A stretch of DNA of 64,000 nucleotides, taken from contig WNKV01000003.1 of the NCBI GenBank assembly GCA_009720755.1, forward strand, positions 62,001 to 126,000, given 5' to 3'. Shown piece after piece: positions 17,906 through 27,114 of the stretch (positions are counted from its first letter, which is position 1; each line of letters opens with the position of its first letter). The position numbers were made by a program, and so were the translations under genes. Source of the DNA: Rhodoplanes serenus. Lineage in GTDB: Bacteria; Pseudomonadota; Alphaproteobacteria; Rhizobiales; Xanthobacteraceae. The notes under the pieces are model-generated. The model searched no databases and was not told the origin of the DNA. It saw nothing but the letters and a program-made list of their open reading frames with translations.

Positions 17906-18239
17906 AGCCCGTTTGGAAACTCGGACGGAGGTTGCGTCGCAATGCGAACAGCCGGAGGCCAGGAGAGAAGCGACGCCGATATCGGGGATATCGGCGAGAT
18001 TCTCGACGCCGCGGCCGGCGTTCGCATCGCGACCCCCCGCAAGTCGGGCCTGCCCGACTTGCGTCGCATGACGAGCTGAACTCGGGCGAGCCCGAGTTCA
18101 GGGGCCGGGCCGCTTTCGGCCGCCCGGTGCGTCGCCGATCTCGACCGTGCTCCCTGGTACGCCCTTCGATCGGCTCCTGCCGGATCGGCCGAAATCGGCT
18201 CCGGCGCAGCCCCGTCGGAGTTTCCAAACGAGCTCTTAA
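17902..18239. repeat. MITE-like palindromic element with terminal inverted repeats
   Basis: Imperfect terminal inverted repeats of about 26 bp bound a 338-bp non-coding block: AGAGCCCGTTTGGAAACTCG at the left (from 17904) and CGGAGTTTCCAAACGAGCTC at the right (to about 18235). Inside are three perfect hairpins: CCGATATC-GGG-GATATCGG (17976-17994), CGCAAGTCGGGC-CT-GCCCGACTTGCG (18038-18063) and GAACTCGGGC-GA-GCCCGAGTTC (18078-18099). It encodes no protein. The left end supplies the TAG stop of pobA. It resembles a non-autonomous transposable element or a composite palindromic repeat. Confidence 0.8.
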
Positions 18240-18286
18240 GCTGCGACATCTTTATACCGACGGCAGCGTTCTCGGACTGTATCCTC

Positions 18287-18375
18287 CGTCATGGCCGGGC
18301 TTGTCCCGGCCATCCACGTCTTTGTTGCTGCTCGGCTTGAAGTCGTGGATGCCCGCGACAAGCGCGGGCATGACG
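18287..18375. repeat. Dispersed palindromic repeat, CGTCATGGCCGGG type
   Basis: A long imperfect palindrome. The left arm starts CGTCATGGCCGGGCTTGTCC and continues CGGCCATCCACGTCTTT. The right arm is AAGTCGTGGATGCCCGCGAC followed by AAGCGCGGGCATGACG, with a central loop of about 17 bases. Each arm also contains its own small hairpin. I recall this form (CGTCATG.CCGGG.TTGTCCCGG.CATCCACGTC) as a widespread intergenic repeat in Bradyrhizobium and Rhodopseudomonas, where it can fold into a very stable RNA. Confidence 0.85.
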
Positions 18376-18555
18376 AGCCGGCATCAGCGGCCATCGATAT
18401 CAGGCCGCGATGCGGCGCCACGGGCCGACGCATGGTTGACCAGACCTTGCAGCGCGGTCGTGGAATTCGCCACAACTCTTGGCGAATTGCCGCTCCTGCT
18501 CTAGCAGAATCCTCACCGACCGCCGCCTAGTGTTAGTCCGGAGGTGCCCCCCGAC

Positions 18556-19443
18556 ATGCCTATCCGTCTTTCGATCCGGCGGCTCGACATCGCCATTCCG
18601 CTCGCGCTGCTGGGGCTGGCCGTGTGGGCCTCCTCGGCGACCGCCGGAAGCTTTTCGGAGAAGCTGACCAAGCAGCTTCACGTCAACAGCTTGCGCGAGG
18701 CGCAGCGCGCCGAGGAGCGCGCCGGCGGCTTCGACGAGGCGTCGATACGCGCCACGCTGCCGCCGGACGCCGATCGTCGCGCCGTGCTGCGGGCCCGCGC
18801 CGTGCTGCACGAGAAGGTGGCGCAGTTCGAGCGTGCCGAAGCGGATCTCACGGCGGCGCTCGCCATCACGCCGGGCGATCCCGCGCTTCATCTCGACCGC
18901 GGCTACTTCTATCTGCGCCGGCAGCGCTACGCCGATGCGATGGCCGACTTCCTGGCCGGCGCCCGCCTGGAGCCGCGACGGACGATCCACGTTTACGCGG
19001 TCGGCCGCGTCCACGCCGCCATGGGCGATCACGAGCGGGCGATCGCGAGCTACACCGAGGCGATCCGCATCGATCCGCACGACGCGCGGGCGCTGTTGGC
19101 GCGGGCCGAGGCGAAGCTCAATCTCGACCGCTTCGCCGACGCGAAGATCGACTACGACCGCGCGCTACGCTCGGCGCTGCGTGGTCCGGTGGACCGCTTC
19201 TTCGCCTTCCTGGGCCGCGGCTTCGCGGCGCTCTCGTTGCAGCACTACGACGCCGCCGTGGCGGATTTCGATCGCGCGCTCGAGATCGATTCCGAAGCCT
19301 ACAATGCCATCGTCTGGCGCGGCTACGCCAACGAGATGCGGGGCCGTGTCGATCTCGCGATCCTCGATTACGAGCGTGCGGTCGCCCACGACCCGACCGA
19401 CGCTACCAGCCGCGCCAGCTTGCAGCGGGTGCGCTCGAAGTGA
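18556..19443 (+). CDS. Exported TPR-repeat protein
   Basis: 295 residues. The N-terminus has a signal peptide or anchor (LDIAIPLALLGLAVWASSATAG), with likely cleavage near residue 30, pointing to the periplasm. The rest is tetratricopeptide repeats, with regular segments such as AVLHEKVAQFERAEADLTAA, ALHLDRGYFYLRRQRYADAM, GDHERAIASYTEAIRIDPHD and QHYDAAVADFDRALEIDSEA. This suggests a protein-interaction scaffold. ATG 18556 has GGAGGTG upstream; a GTG at 18544 is an alternative. It is flanked on both sides by dispersed repeats and converges on the UDP-xylose synthase-like gene. No specific function is recognised. Confidence 0.85.
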   Translation: MPIRLSIRRLDIAIPLALLGLAVWASSATAGSFSEKLTKQLHVNSLREAQRAEERAGGFDEASIRATLPPDADRRAVLRARAVLHEKVAQFERAEADLTAALAITPGDPALHLDRGYFYLRRQRYADAMADFLAGARLEPRRTIHVYAVGRVHAAMGDHERAIASYTEAIRIDPHDARALLARAEAKLNLDRFADAKIDYDRALRSALRGPVDRFFAFLGRGFAALSLQHYDAAVADFDRALEIDSEAYNAIVWRGYANEMRGRVDLAILDYERAVAHDPTDATSRASLQRVRSK

Positions 19444-19463
19444 GCAGCACCGCGGCTGCCGTC

Positions 19464-19563
19464 GGAGCGGACTCCCATTCAACGCGATCGGACGCCGCTC
19501 TGAACGTCTTTGCGTGGTCGCATTGTCGACGGCGAACCGGCGTCCACTTCGCCGGACAATGCT

Positions 19564-19567
<4 letters not shown>
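19464..19567 (-). repeat. Dispersed rhizobial-type two-hairpin repeat, copy 2 (inverted)
   Basis: On the minus strand it reads TTAGAGCATTGTCCGGCGAA, then GTGGACGCCGGTTCGCCGTC, then GACAATGCGA, a short spacer, and a second hairpin with AGAGCGGCGTCCGATC and GGAGTCCGCTC. It matches the element at 2251-2356 block for block in the opposite orientation. It fills the gap between the convergent TPR and decarboxylase genes, where it could act as a bidirectional terminator. Its first three bases (TAG on minus) are the stop codon of the decarboxylase gene. Confidence 0.85.
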
Positions 19568-20508
<941 letters not shown>

Positions 20509-20603
20509 GTGTCGCCACCCCCCGGGGGCTTCGCCTCGATGGCTGCTTTTGGCAGGTGGCGGGCGCCGCAACAAGGGGGCCTCCACTGGTTGTTCCGTGC
20601 GGC

Positions 20604-22058
20604 TCAGCCCGGCCCGGTGCCTCCGCGGCTCCGCTCCGCCATCCCCGCGGCCTCGCCGAGCGCCTCGTGCAGCGGCCGCCGGGCCGCCGCGATGATGACG
20701 GCCGCCGCGGCCGCCAGCGCCGCGATCATCAGGAAGAAGGCGGTGCGGTCCATGCGCTCCCACAGGCTGCCGAGCACCCCGGCGAGCAGGTTTCCGGTCA
20801 TACTGGTGGCGAGCCACACCCCCATCAGCAGCGAGGCATGGCGGGCGGGCGCGATCCTGGTCACCAGCGACAGGCCGATCGGCGAGAGATACAGCTCGCC
20901 CAGCGTCAGCACGGCGAAGTAGGCGACGAGCCACGCCATTCCCGCACGGCCGTCCTGGAGGGTCGCGGCCGCCATCACCAGATTGGCGAGGGCGACGCCG
21001 AGGCAGCCGAGTGCCATCTTGGTGACCGTCGAGGGCTCGCGTCCGCGCCGGCTCTGCCACGCCCACAGCTCGACGACGAGAGGCGTGAACAGGAAGATCA
21101 TCAGCGGGTTCAGCGCCTGGAACCAGGTCGTCGGGATCTCCACCACGAGGCCGAGCAGCGTGACGGTGCGATCGGTGTGGCCGTCCGCCCACAGCGTCAC
21201 CGTGTTGCCCTCCTGCTCGTAGGTCGCCCAGAACAGCGTCACCGGCACGCAGAGGAGCAGCAGGGCGATCACGGCGCGGCGCTCCCGGCGCGTCATTCGG
21301 CCGGCGTCCGGCATCGGTCCCGGCGTCGCGGTGCGCACATCCGGCGGCAGCGTGCGGGCGCCCGCCAGATAGACGGCGAGCCCGATCAGCATGCCGAAGC
21401 CCGCCACCCCGAAGCCCCAGTGCCAGCCGACGCGCTCGCCGAGCGAGCCGCACACCAACGGGGCCAGGAAGGCGCCCAGATTGATGCCGACATAGAAGAT
21501 CGAGAAGGCGCGGTCGCGGCGCGCATCGTCGGCGCCATAGAGGGCGCCGACCTGGGTGGAGATGTTGGGCTTGAACGCACCGCTGCCGAGCACCAGCACG
21601 ACGAGCGCCGGAAACAGCAGCGTCTCCACCGCCATCATGAGATGGCCGAGCGCCATCAGCGTGGCGCCGAGCACGACGGTGCGGCGCTGGCCGAGCACGC
21701 GGTCGGCCACGAGGCCACCGAGCAGCGGCGTCAGATAGACGAGCCCGGTGTAGAGCCCATAGACATGCGACGCGAAGGCCTGCGGCCCGAGCGGCCCGAA
21801 CACCGCCTCCAAGGCGCCACGCAGCGCCACATAGCCGATCACCGTCTCGGCGCGTCCCGGCTCCGACAGGTGCTTCACCATGTAGAGCACCAGGAGGGCA
21901 CGCATCCCATAATAGGAGAAGCGCTCCCACATCTCGGTGGCGAACAGCACCGCCAGCCCCCGCGGGTGACCGAAGAGATCGCCGCGCCGCGCGATCGCCG
22001 GTGCCGGCGACGCGGTGTCGCCAGGCGGGTCGGACGGATCACTTGGCGAAAGCCGCAT
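20604..22058 (-). CDS. Proton-dependent oligopeptide transporter (POT/PTR2 family)
   Basis: Inner-membrane symporter for di- and tripeptides, 484 residues with about 14 hydrophobic segments. The family signature is [21 protein letters not shown], containing the ExxER proton-coupling motif near residue 42. The second PTR2 signature region is represented by [20 protein letters not shown] near residue 160. The start is ATG 22058. It is 95 bases upstream of the UXS-like gene on the same strand and divergent from the membrane methyltransferase. Confidence 0.93.
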   Translation of the reverse strand: MRLSPSDPSDPPGDTASPAPAIARRGDLFGHPRGLAVLFATEMWERFSYYGMRALLVLYMVKHLSEPGRAETVIGYVALRGALEAVFGPLGPQAFASHVYGLYTGLVYLTPLLGGLVADRVLGQRRTVVLGATLMALGHLMMAVETLLFPALVVLVLGSGAFKPNISTQVGALYGADDARRDRAFSIFYVGINLGAFLAPLVCGSLGERVGWHWGFGVAGFGMLIGLAVYLAGARTLPPDVRTATPGPMPDAGRMTRRERRAVIALLLLCVPVTLFWATYEQEGNTVTLWADGHTDRTVTLLGLVVEIPTTWFQALNPLMIFLFTPLVVELWAWQSRRGREPSTVTKMALGCLGVALANLVMAAATLQDGRAGMAWLVAYFAVLTLGELYLSPIGLSLVTRIAPARHASLLMGVWLATSMTGNLLAGVLGSLWERMDRTAFFLMIAALAAAAAVIIAAARRPLHEALGEAAGMAERSRGGTGPG

Positions 22059-22208
22059 GGGCGTTATTTTAGGAGCAGATGGTCGGACGCCCGGCGGGGC
22101 CGCCGCGCCGCTCTAGTCTAGTGGGGGCGGGGCCCTGCGGCCAGCCGGCCCCCACCGCCGGATGGCGATCGTGAGGAGCCGACCAGACGAAGACGGAAGG
22201 GGAGCCGC

Positions 22209-22727
22209 ATGGACGATCGGGTCGACCGGGCCGAGGCCCCCGACAAGGCCGGCGTGATCGCGCCGCCGCCGCTGATCGCCCTCGCGGCGCTGGTGCTGGC
22301 GGCGGGCCTCGAATGGCTGTGGCCGATCGGTGTGCTGGCGCAGATCGGGCTCGGCGTCCGCCTGCTGGTCGCCGCCGCGCTGGCCAGCTTCGGGCTCTTG
22401 GTGGCGGTCGCCGGCGAGCGGCGCTTCGCCCGCCTCGGCACCGATCCGCTGCCGTGGCGTCCGTCAACCGCGCTGGTGACCGACGGCATCTATGCGCACA
22501 TGCGCAATCCGATGTATGTCGGCCTCGGGCTCTTGATGCTCGGCCTCGCGATCGGCTTCGCCTCGGTTTGGCTGCTGATTCTGCTGGTGCCGGCCGCGCT
22601 GGTGCTTCATCACGGCGTCGTCCGGCGCGAGGAGCGCTATCTCGAGCGCAAGTTCGGAGAGGCCTATCGGGCCTTCGTGGCGCGGGTGCCACGCTATGGC
22701 TGGCCCCGGCGGTCCGCCGGTGGCTAG
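22209..22727 (+). CDS. Membrane methyltransferase of the isoprenylcysteine / phospholipid methyltransferase family
   Basis: 172 residues with about four membrane segments. The C-terminal S-adenosylmethionine-binding region is recognisable: LVTDGIYAHMRNPMYVGLGL, then VRREERYLERKFGEAYRAF and ARVPRYGWPRR. The NPMYVG and EERYLERKFGEAY pieces are typical of bacterial ICMT/PEMT-like proteins, whose substrates (lipids, quinones, sulfide) are mostly unknown. The start is ATG 22209. It is divergent from the peptide transporter and convergent with the epimerase gene. Only the family can be stated. Confidence 0.88.
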   Translation: MDDRVDRAEAPDKAGVIAPPPLIALAALVLAAGLEWLWPIGVLAQIGLGVRLLVAAALASFGLLVAVAGERRFARLGTDPLPWRPSTALVTDGIYAHMRNPMYVGLGLLMLGLAIGFASVWLLILLVPAALVLHHGVVRREERYLERKFGEAYRAFVARVPRYGWPRRSAGG

Positions 22728-22907
22728 CCGGCGTCGCAGGGCCTGAGTGCGTCGCCCCCGGAACGGTCGGCGGGCTCCACGGCAATGCCCCCGAGGCGGG
22801 CTCGTCCGGCCCGGCGTCGCCTGCGAGCACGCACGTTTCGAAGGAGCGATAGCGACACGACGTTGATGGCCGACAGTCCCGGCTGCGACGGAGGCCGCGC
22901 GGCGTGG

Positions 22908-23834
22908 TCAGCCGATGCCGGCCCGCACGGCGGCCCGCAGGCCGCCGCGGGTCTCCACCGTAGGCCGCCAGCCGGCCGCCAGCAGCTTGCCGGGGTCGAC
23001 CACCAGATCCTGGCCGATGCGGTCCCACAGCACGTTGCGCTCGCTGGTGCGCAGCAGGATCTCGAACGGCGCCGGCGACGCCCCGGCGGCCGGTGCCGGT
23101 CGTCCGTCCGCCTCGCGCAGGATGGTGATCATCTCGGCCACCGTGATGGGCTCCGGGTCGGCGACCAGGAAGGTCTCGCCGGCGGTGGCCGGCGCGCCCA
23201 GGCAGAACACGATGGCCTCGACCAGATTGTCGAGTGCGAGCAGCGAGCGGCGGTTCGAGAAGGCGGCGGCCGGCAGCGGCCACGGCTGCGTCGAGATGCG
23301 CATCAGCAGCGCGACGTTCCCCTTCACATGCGGGCCGTAGACAAGCGTCGGCCGCAGGATGGTGAAGGGCACGCGGGCGGCGCGGATCTCCGCCTCGGCG
23401 GCAAGCTTGGCGCGATCGTGGGCGGTGGCCGGCTGCGGCGGGTCGCTCTCGCGCACCATGTGGTCGGCGGCGGCGCCGGCCTGGACGCCGGCCGACGACA
23501 CGAACAGTAGCCGCTGGATCGGGCGTCCGATGCAGGCCCGGGCCAGCTCGCCGGTGGCGGCCCGGATCACCCGGTCGTAGACCGCATCCTCGATGTTGCT
23601 GCGATAGGCGATGCCGGCGAGATGGACGATCTCGTCGACGCCGTCGAGCAGCGGTGCCCAGTCGACCGGCTCGGCGAGATCGGGCAGGCGCACCGCCTCG
23701 ATCCGGTCACCGCTCGGGACGGCGGAGGTCGTGCGGGCGGCGGCACGAACCAGGCGTCCGGTCGCTGCCAGCGCCGGGACCAGAGCGCGGCCGACGAAGC
23801 CGCTCGCGCCGGTGACGAGGACCCGGCGGGTCAT
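22908..23834 (-). CDS. NAD-dependent epimerase/reductase (WbpV-like), paired with a polyprenyl-phosphate sugar transferase
   Basis: Extended SDR acting on a nucleotide sugar. The 308-residue product has RVLVTGASGFVGRALVPAL (NAD-binding), VDEIVHLAGIAY and LLFVSSAGVQAG. The active-site Tyr position appears replaced (TAHDRAKLAAEAEI carries the Lys but His-Asp in place of Tyr at the usual spacing). LRPTLVYGPHVKGNVALLMR completes the pattern. WbpV-type proteins reduce 4-keto-6-deoxy UDP-sugars, and the neighbour encodes a WbpL/WecA-like transferase, so a role in making the first sugar of an O-antigen is likely. The start ATG overlaps the stop of the transferase gene (ATGA), so the two are translationally coupled. 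Confidence 0.85.
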   Translation of the reverse strand: MTRRVLVTGASGFVGRALVPALAATGRLVRAAARTTSAVPSGDRIEAVRLPDLAEPVDWAPLLDGVDEIVHLAGIAYRSNIEDAVYDRVIRAATGELARACIGRPIQRLLFVSSAGVQAGAAADHMVRESDPPQPATAHDRAKLAAEAEIRAARVPFTILRPTLVYGPHVKGNVALLMRISTQPWPLPAAAFSNRRSLLALDNLVEAIVFCLGAPATAGETFLVADPEPITVAEMITILREADGRPAPAAGASPAPFEILLRTSERNVLWDRIGQDLVVDPGKLLAAGWRPTVETRGGLRAAVRAGIG

Positions 23835-24952
23835 GGTGCGTCTCCGGCCGACGTGCCGTCGGGCGGTGTGTCGCCGAAAGGCGTGCCGCCGGCGGGGGCC
23901 CGCCTGCGGGTCCGGAACAGGTCGGCGAGCAGCGCGGTGACCAGCGCGGCGCCGAGCAGGAGCGCGGCGATGTCGAGCCGGACATCGGCCACCGCCACGG
24001 TGCCGATGGCGAGGCCCGCGAGCACCAGATTGACCGCCGCCACCCGGCCGATCACCTCCGGCACGCTCAGCCCGCCGGCGGTGGCGCGTTGATAGAAGTG
24101 AGTCCGGTGCGCCTCCCAGAAGCGTTCGCGGCGGACGACACGGCGCATCAGCGTGAGTGTGGCATCCGCCAGATAGTAGAGCGGCAGCAGCAGGGCGGCG
24201 GCGAGGTGCCCGCGACCGGCCAGGCCGAGCAGCAGCCAGCCGGTGACCAGCCCGAGCGGCAGGCTGCCGACGTCGCCGAGGAACAGGCGGGCGCGCGGGC
24301 GATTGAACGGCGCGAAGCCGAGGAGAGCGCCGAGCAGGGCGAGGGCCACCAGCCCGCCGGCCGGCGGCACGGCATCGAGCCCGGTGAGCACCACGAGGGC
24401 CGCGGTCAGCGGCACCAGCTCGACCACCGTCATCCAGTCGAGCCCGTCCATGAAGTTGACCAGGTTGACGAACCACAGAAGGCCGAGGGCCACCGCGAGG
24501 CGCTCCAGTATGGCCGGAACCGCCTCGACGATGCGCCAGTCGGCCGGCACGGCCACCACCACCAGGGTGACGGCCGCAACCTGAAAAACGAGACGAGGAA
24601 GCGGCGGCAGCGGCCGGATGTCGTCGACCAGGCCGAGCACCGCGAGGCCGACGGCCGCGATCGCGGTGGCGACGACCGGGGGCGCGGCGAGCAGGCGGGC
24701 GAGCGCTCCGCCGTCGCTGGACAGCGTGGCGATCAGGATCGGCACCAGCAGCGCCGCCGCCACCACGGCGGCTCCGCCACCCTGCGGGGTCGGCACGACA
24801 TGCGAGGAACGCGCGCCCGGCCGCGCCAGCGCATAACGGCGCAGCAGTGGCATCGACGCCAGGATCAATCCCGCGGTCGCCGCACCTGTTCCGACCAGGA
24901 TCGACACCCCTGCCTCCGCCAGCACGCGATACACTTCCACGTCAGGGTTCAT
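23831..24952 (-). CDS. Undecaprenyl-phosphate sugar-1-phosphate transferase (WecA/WbpL family)
   Basis: Integral membrane enzyme that links a UDP-HexNAc sugar phosphate to undecaprenyl phosphate, the first step of O-antigen or similar glycan synthesis. The 373-residue product has about 11 membrane segments. Family motifs are the Asp pair in LGLVDDIRPLP, NLVNFMDGLDWM (Asp-containing catalytic loop), RARLFLGDVGSLPLG, and the loop REAHRTHFYQRAT-like stretch (EAHRTHFYQRA), corresponding to the HxHH/substrate loop. ATG 24952 is taken as start; an upstream ATG at 25018 would add a short hydrophobic lead. It is followed directly by the SDR gene with a four-base overlap. Confidence 0.9.
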   Translation of the reverse strand: MNPDVEVYRVLAEAGVSILVGTGAATAGLILASMPLLRRYALARPGARSSHVVPTPQGGGAAVVAAALLVPILIATLSSDGGALARLLAAPPVVATAIAAVGLAVLGLVDDIRPLPPLPRLVFQVAAVTLVVVAVPADWRIVEAVPAILERLAVALGLLWFVNLVNFMDGLDWMTVVELVPLTAALVVLTGLDAVPPAGGLVALALLGALLGFAPFNRPRARLFLGDVGSLPLGLVTGWLLLGLAGRGHLAAALLLPLYYLADATLTLMRRVVRRERFWEAHRTHFYQRATAGGLSVPEVIGRVAAVNLVLAGLAIGTVAVADVRLDIAALLLGAALVTALLADLFRTRRRAPAGGTPFGDTPPDGTSAGDAP

Positions 24953-25166
24953 CGGACACGACCGCGGCGTCACCATCCTCGACCAGACGAGCCCAGCGGC
25001 CACCGGCAAGACGACCACCGGCCCGTGAGGCGTCCCGTCCGGTCGAGGCGAGACGGTAACAATCAGTTAACCATACCTGCGCCGGCCCCGGTAGCCGATC
25101 GCCGCTGCCGTCCCCCGCCCAATGGGAGGCGGCCTCCGGCCGGGGAGGGGCCGGAGGCCGTGTGTC

Positions 25167-25187
25167 GCCGGTCCTTGCCGGACCGGC
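25167..25187. terminator. Perfect hairpin between flgH and the sugar transferase
   Basis: Stem GCCGGTCC / GGACCGGC with a five-base loop, followed by further GC-rich inverted sequence. It lies 66 bases past the flgH stop on the minus strand and 215 bases before the next minus-strand gene. There is no T-tract. A possible end for the flgF-flgG-flgA-flgH transcript. Confidence 0.35.
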
Positions 25188-25252
25188 GGGGAGAGGGGGC
25201 GCGCCGGTCCGGCGGCCCGGCGGGGGCTGCCGCGGGAGAGCGGCGGTGACGA

Positions 25253-26014
25253 TCAGAACGGCAGGATCACGTCGAGGAGCTGCTGGCCGTAGCGGGGCTG
25301 CTGCACGTCGGTGATCTGGCCGCGGCCCCCGTAGGCGATGCGGGCCTCGGCGATCTTGGTCGAATCGATGGTGTTGTCGCTCTGGATGTCCTCCGGCCGG
25401 ACGATGCCGGCGACGATCAGCTCGCGAATCTCGAAGTTGACGCGAATCTCCTGGCGGCCCTCGACCACCAGGTTGCCGTTGGGCAGCACCTGGGTGACCA
25501 CCGCGGCCACGATGGTGGACAGCTCCTCCTTGCGGTCGATGGTGCCCTTGCCGTCGCTCGATCCGGTCGAGTCGGCGGTCAGGATGCGGCCCGGCAGCGG
25601 CGCCTTGGCGGTCGGGAACGTCTTGGTGCCGATGAAGTCGGTGACGCCCGAGTTCTCGTTGCCGGAGCGGCTGCGGCTGGTCTCGTTCTCGTACTTGGCC
25701 TTGTCGGTGACCTTCACGGTCACGGTGAGGATGTCGCCGACCTGGTGGGCGCGCTGATCCTTGAAGAAGGCGCGGGAGCCGTTCCGCCACAGCGAGTTCG
25801 GATTGTAGACCGCCGGCTGCGGCGTCGGCATCGGCATCTGCACCGGCTTGTAGCCGGGCTGCGCGGTGGGATTCTCGATGGCCCGCAGCGCCGGCTGCTC
25901 GCCCACGCTGGAGAGCCGGTCGATCGCCGAGCAGCCGCCCGCCAGGGTGGCGGCGAGCAGCGCCACCACGGTCGCGGTTCGCCGCGGGAGCTGGGAAAGG
26001 GTGTCGTCGCGCAT
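25253..26014 (-). CDS. flgH: Flagellar L-ring lipoprotein FlgH
   Basis: Outer-membrane ring around the flagellar rod. The 253-residue precursor has a lipoprotein signal ending in ATLAGGCSAIDRL, with Cys about residue 28 as the lipidation site. The mature part contains NSLWRNGSRAFFKDQRAHQVGD and LTVTVKVTDKAKYENETSRS. Near the C-terminus are ITDVQQPRYGQQLLDVILPF-like family hallmarks (NFEIRELIVAGIVRPEDIQ, GRGQITDVQQPRYGQQ). It is the last gene of flgF-flgG-flgA-flgH, six bases after flgA. The length is normal. Confidence 0.97.
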   Translation of the reverse strand: MRDDTLSQLPRRTATVVALLAATLAGGCSAIDRLSSVGEQPALRAIENPTAQPGYKPVQMPMPTPQPAVYNPNSLWRNGSRAFFKDQRAHQVGDILTVTVKVTDKAKYENETSRSRSGNENSGVTDFIGTKTFPTAKAPLPGRILTADSTGSSDGKGTIDRKEELSTIVAAVVTQVLPNGNLVVEGRQEIRVNFEIRELIVAGIVRPEDIQSDNTIDSTKIAEARIAYGGRGQITDVQQPRYGQQLLDVILPF

Positions 26015-26020
26015 GATACC

Positions 26021-27103
26021 TCACTCACCCGGCTTGAGGGCGCCGGGGCCGGAAGCCCCGGGCACCGAGCCGGTCGACTCGACAGCGGCGGCCGCCAGCA
26101 CCCGCGGGGTCGCCGACACCAGAGTGATCTGGCCGGCCCCGGTGACGATGCCCTGGACGGTTCGCTTGGATTGAACGTTGACGGCGGTGATCATGTCGCC
26201 CTCGGCGCCGCTCTCGATCGCCTTGCCGCGGGTGGTCAGCATCAGGCCGGGCGCCTCGTAGATCATGGTGACGGTGTCGTCGCGACGGACCAGGTCGGGC
26301 TTGGTCAGGTCGCCGCGCCGGATCACCTGGCCGGCGCGAAGATTCTGCCGGATCGCCAGCCCGGCGACGCGGTCGCGCGGCGAGGCGGCGTCGATCGGCA
26401 CCTCGTGCCTCGGGCGCCGCTCGATCAGCACGTCGGTGGTCTTCAGCACGTCGCCCCGCTGCACCGCACGGGTGACGATCACGGCCTCGGTCATCTCCAC
26501 CAGTGTGCCGGTGAAGCGCAGCGGCACCCGCCGCGCCACCTGGCTGCCCGGCACCTCGAAGGTGATGTCGAACCGGGTGGAGCGCGGATCGTAGCTCGAT
26601 CGCGCCACCACCAGCTCGCCGTGGCTGGTCGGCTCGACCGCGAAGGGGCGCACGTCGCGCTCGACCGTCAGGGTCAGGTTGGCGGCGTCGCCGAGGCCGT
26701 ACTGGCCGGCGAACGCCTGGAGGATGCGGGCCTGGATGTCGGCCACGGTGACGATACGGCCGGCCCGCGTCACCTCGATCTCGGTGATGTCGCCGACCTC
26801 GACGCGGAACAGCCGGTGCGGCCGCAGCGCATCGAGCACCAGCGCGGTGGAGACGCTGCCGGTGGTGCCGACATCGGGGGCGCGGAACACCGGCACGGCG
26901 GCGACGGCTCCGGCGTTCTCGACGAGATCGCCGATCCGCACCAGCGGATCGCTGACCAGCACGGCACGCCGCAGCATCGGCACCGGGCGCGGATCGACCA
27001 AGACGGGCTCGGTCGCCTGTCCCGGTGCTGCGGTGAGCGGGCCGAGCAGGGCGGCCGCGACGGCGGCGGCCAGGACGGAGGCGCGGGTCGTAAAGCGAAA
27101 CAT
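26021..27103 (-). CDS. flgA: Flagellar P-ring assembly chaperone FlgA
   Basis: Periplasmic chaperone that helps FlgI form the P ring. The 360-residue precursor has a signal peptide (RASVLAAAVAAALLGPLTAA) and a C-terminal SAF domain: VIVTRAVQRGDVLKTTDVLI, AASPRDRVAGLAIRQNLRAG and TMIYEAPGLMLTTRGKAIES. It is longer than enterobacterial FlgA (about 220) because of a large N-terminal part, as in other alphaproteobacteria. A GTG at 27118 is in frame, but ATG 27103 has AGGAGG nine bases upstream. The flgG stop codon lies just before that ribosome-binding site. The matching flgI gene is not in the window. Confidence 0.94.
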   Translation of the reverse strand: MFRFTTRASVLAAAVAAALLGPLTAAPGQATEPVLVDPRPVPMLRRAVLVSDPLVRIGDLVENAGAVAAVPVFRAPDVGTTGSVSTALVLDALRPHRLFRVEVGDITEIEVTRAGRIVTVADIQARILQAFAGQYGLGDAANLTLTVERDVRPFAVEPTSHGELVVARSSYDPRSTRFDITFEVPGSQVARRVPLRFTGTLVEMTEAVIVTRAVQRGDVLKTTDVLIERRPRHEVPIDAASPRDRVAGLAIRQNLRAGQVIRRGDLTKPDLVRRDDTVTMIYEAPGLMLTTRGKAIESGAEGDMITAVNVQSKRTVQGIVTGAGQITLVSATPRVLAAAAVESTGSVPGASGPGALKPGE

Positions 27104-27114
27104 GGCTGGCCTCC

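Noticed and set aside
25067-25074. TTAACCAT between flgH and the sugar transferase gene
   Set aside because: A single CtrA half-site facing away from the downstream gene and lying past the 3-prime end of flgH; not enough to call a regulatory site.
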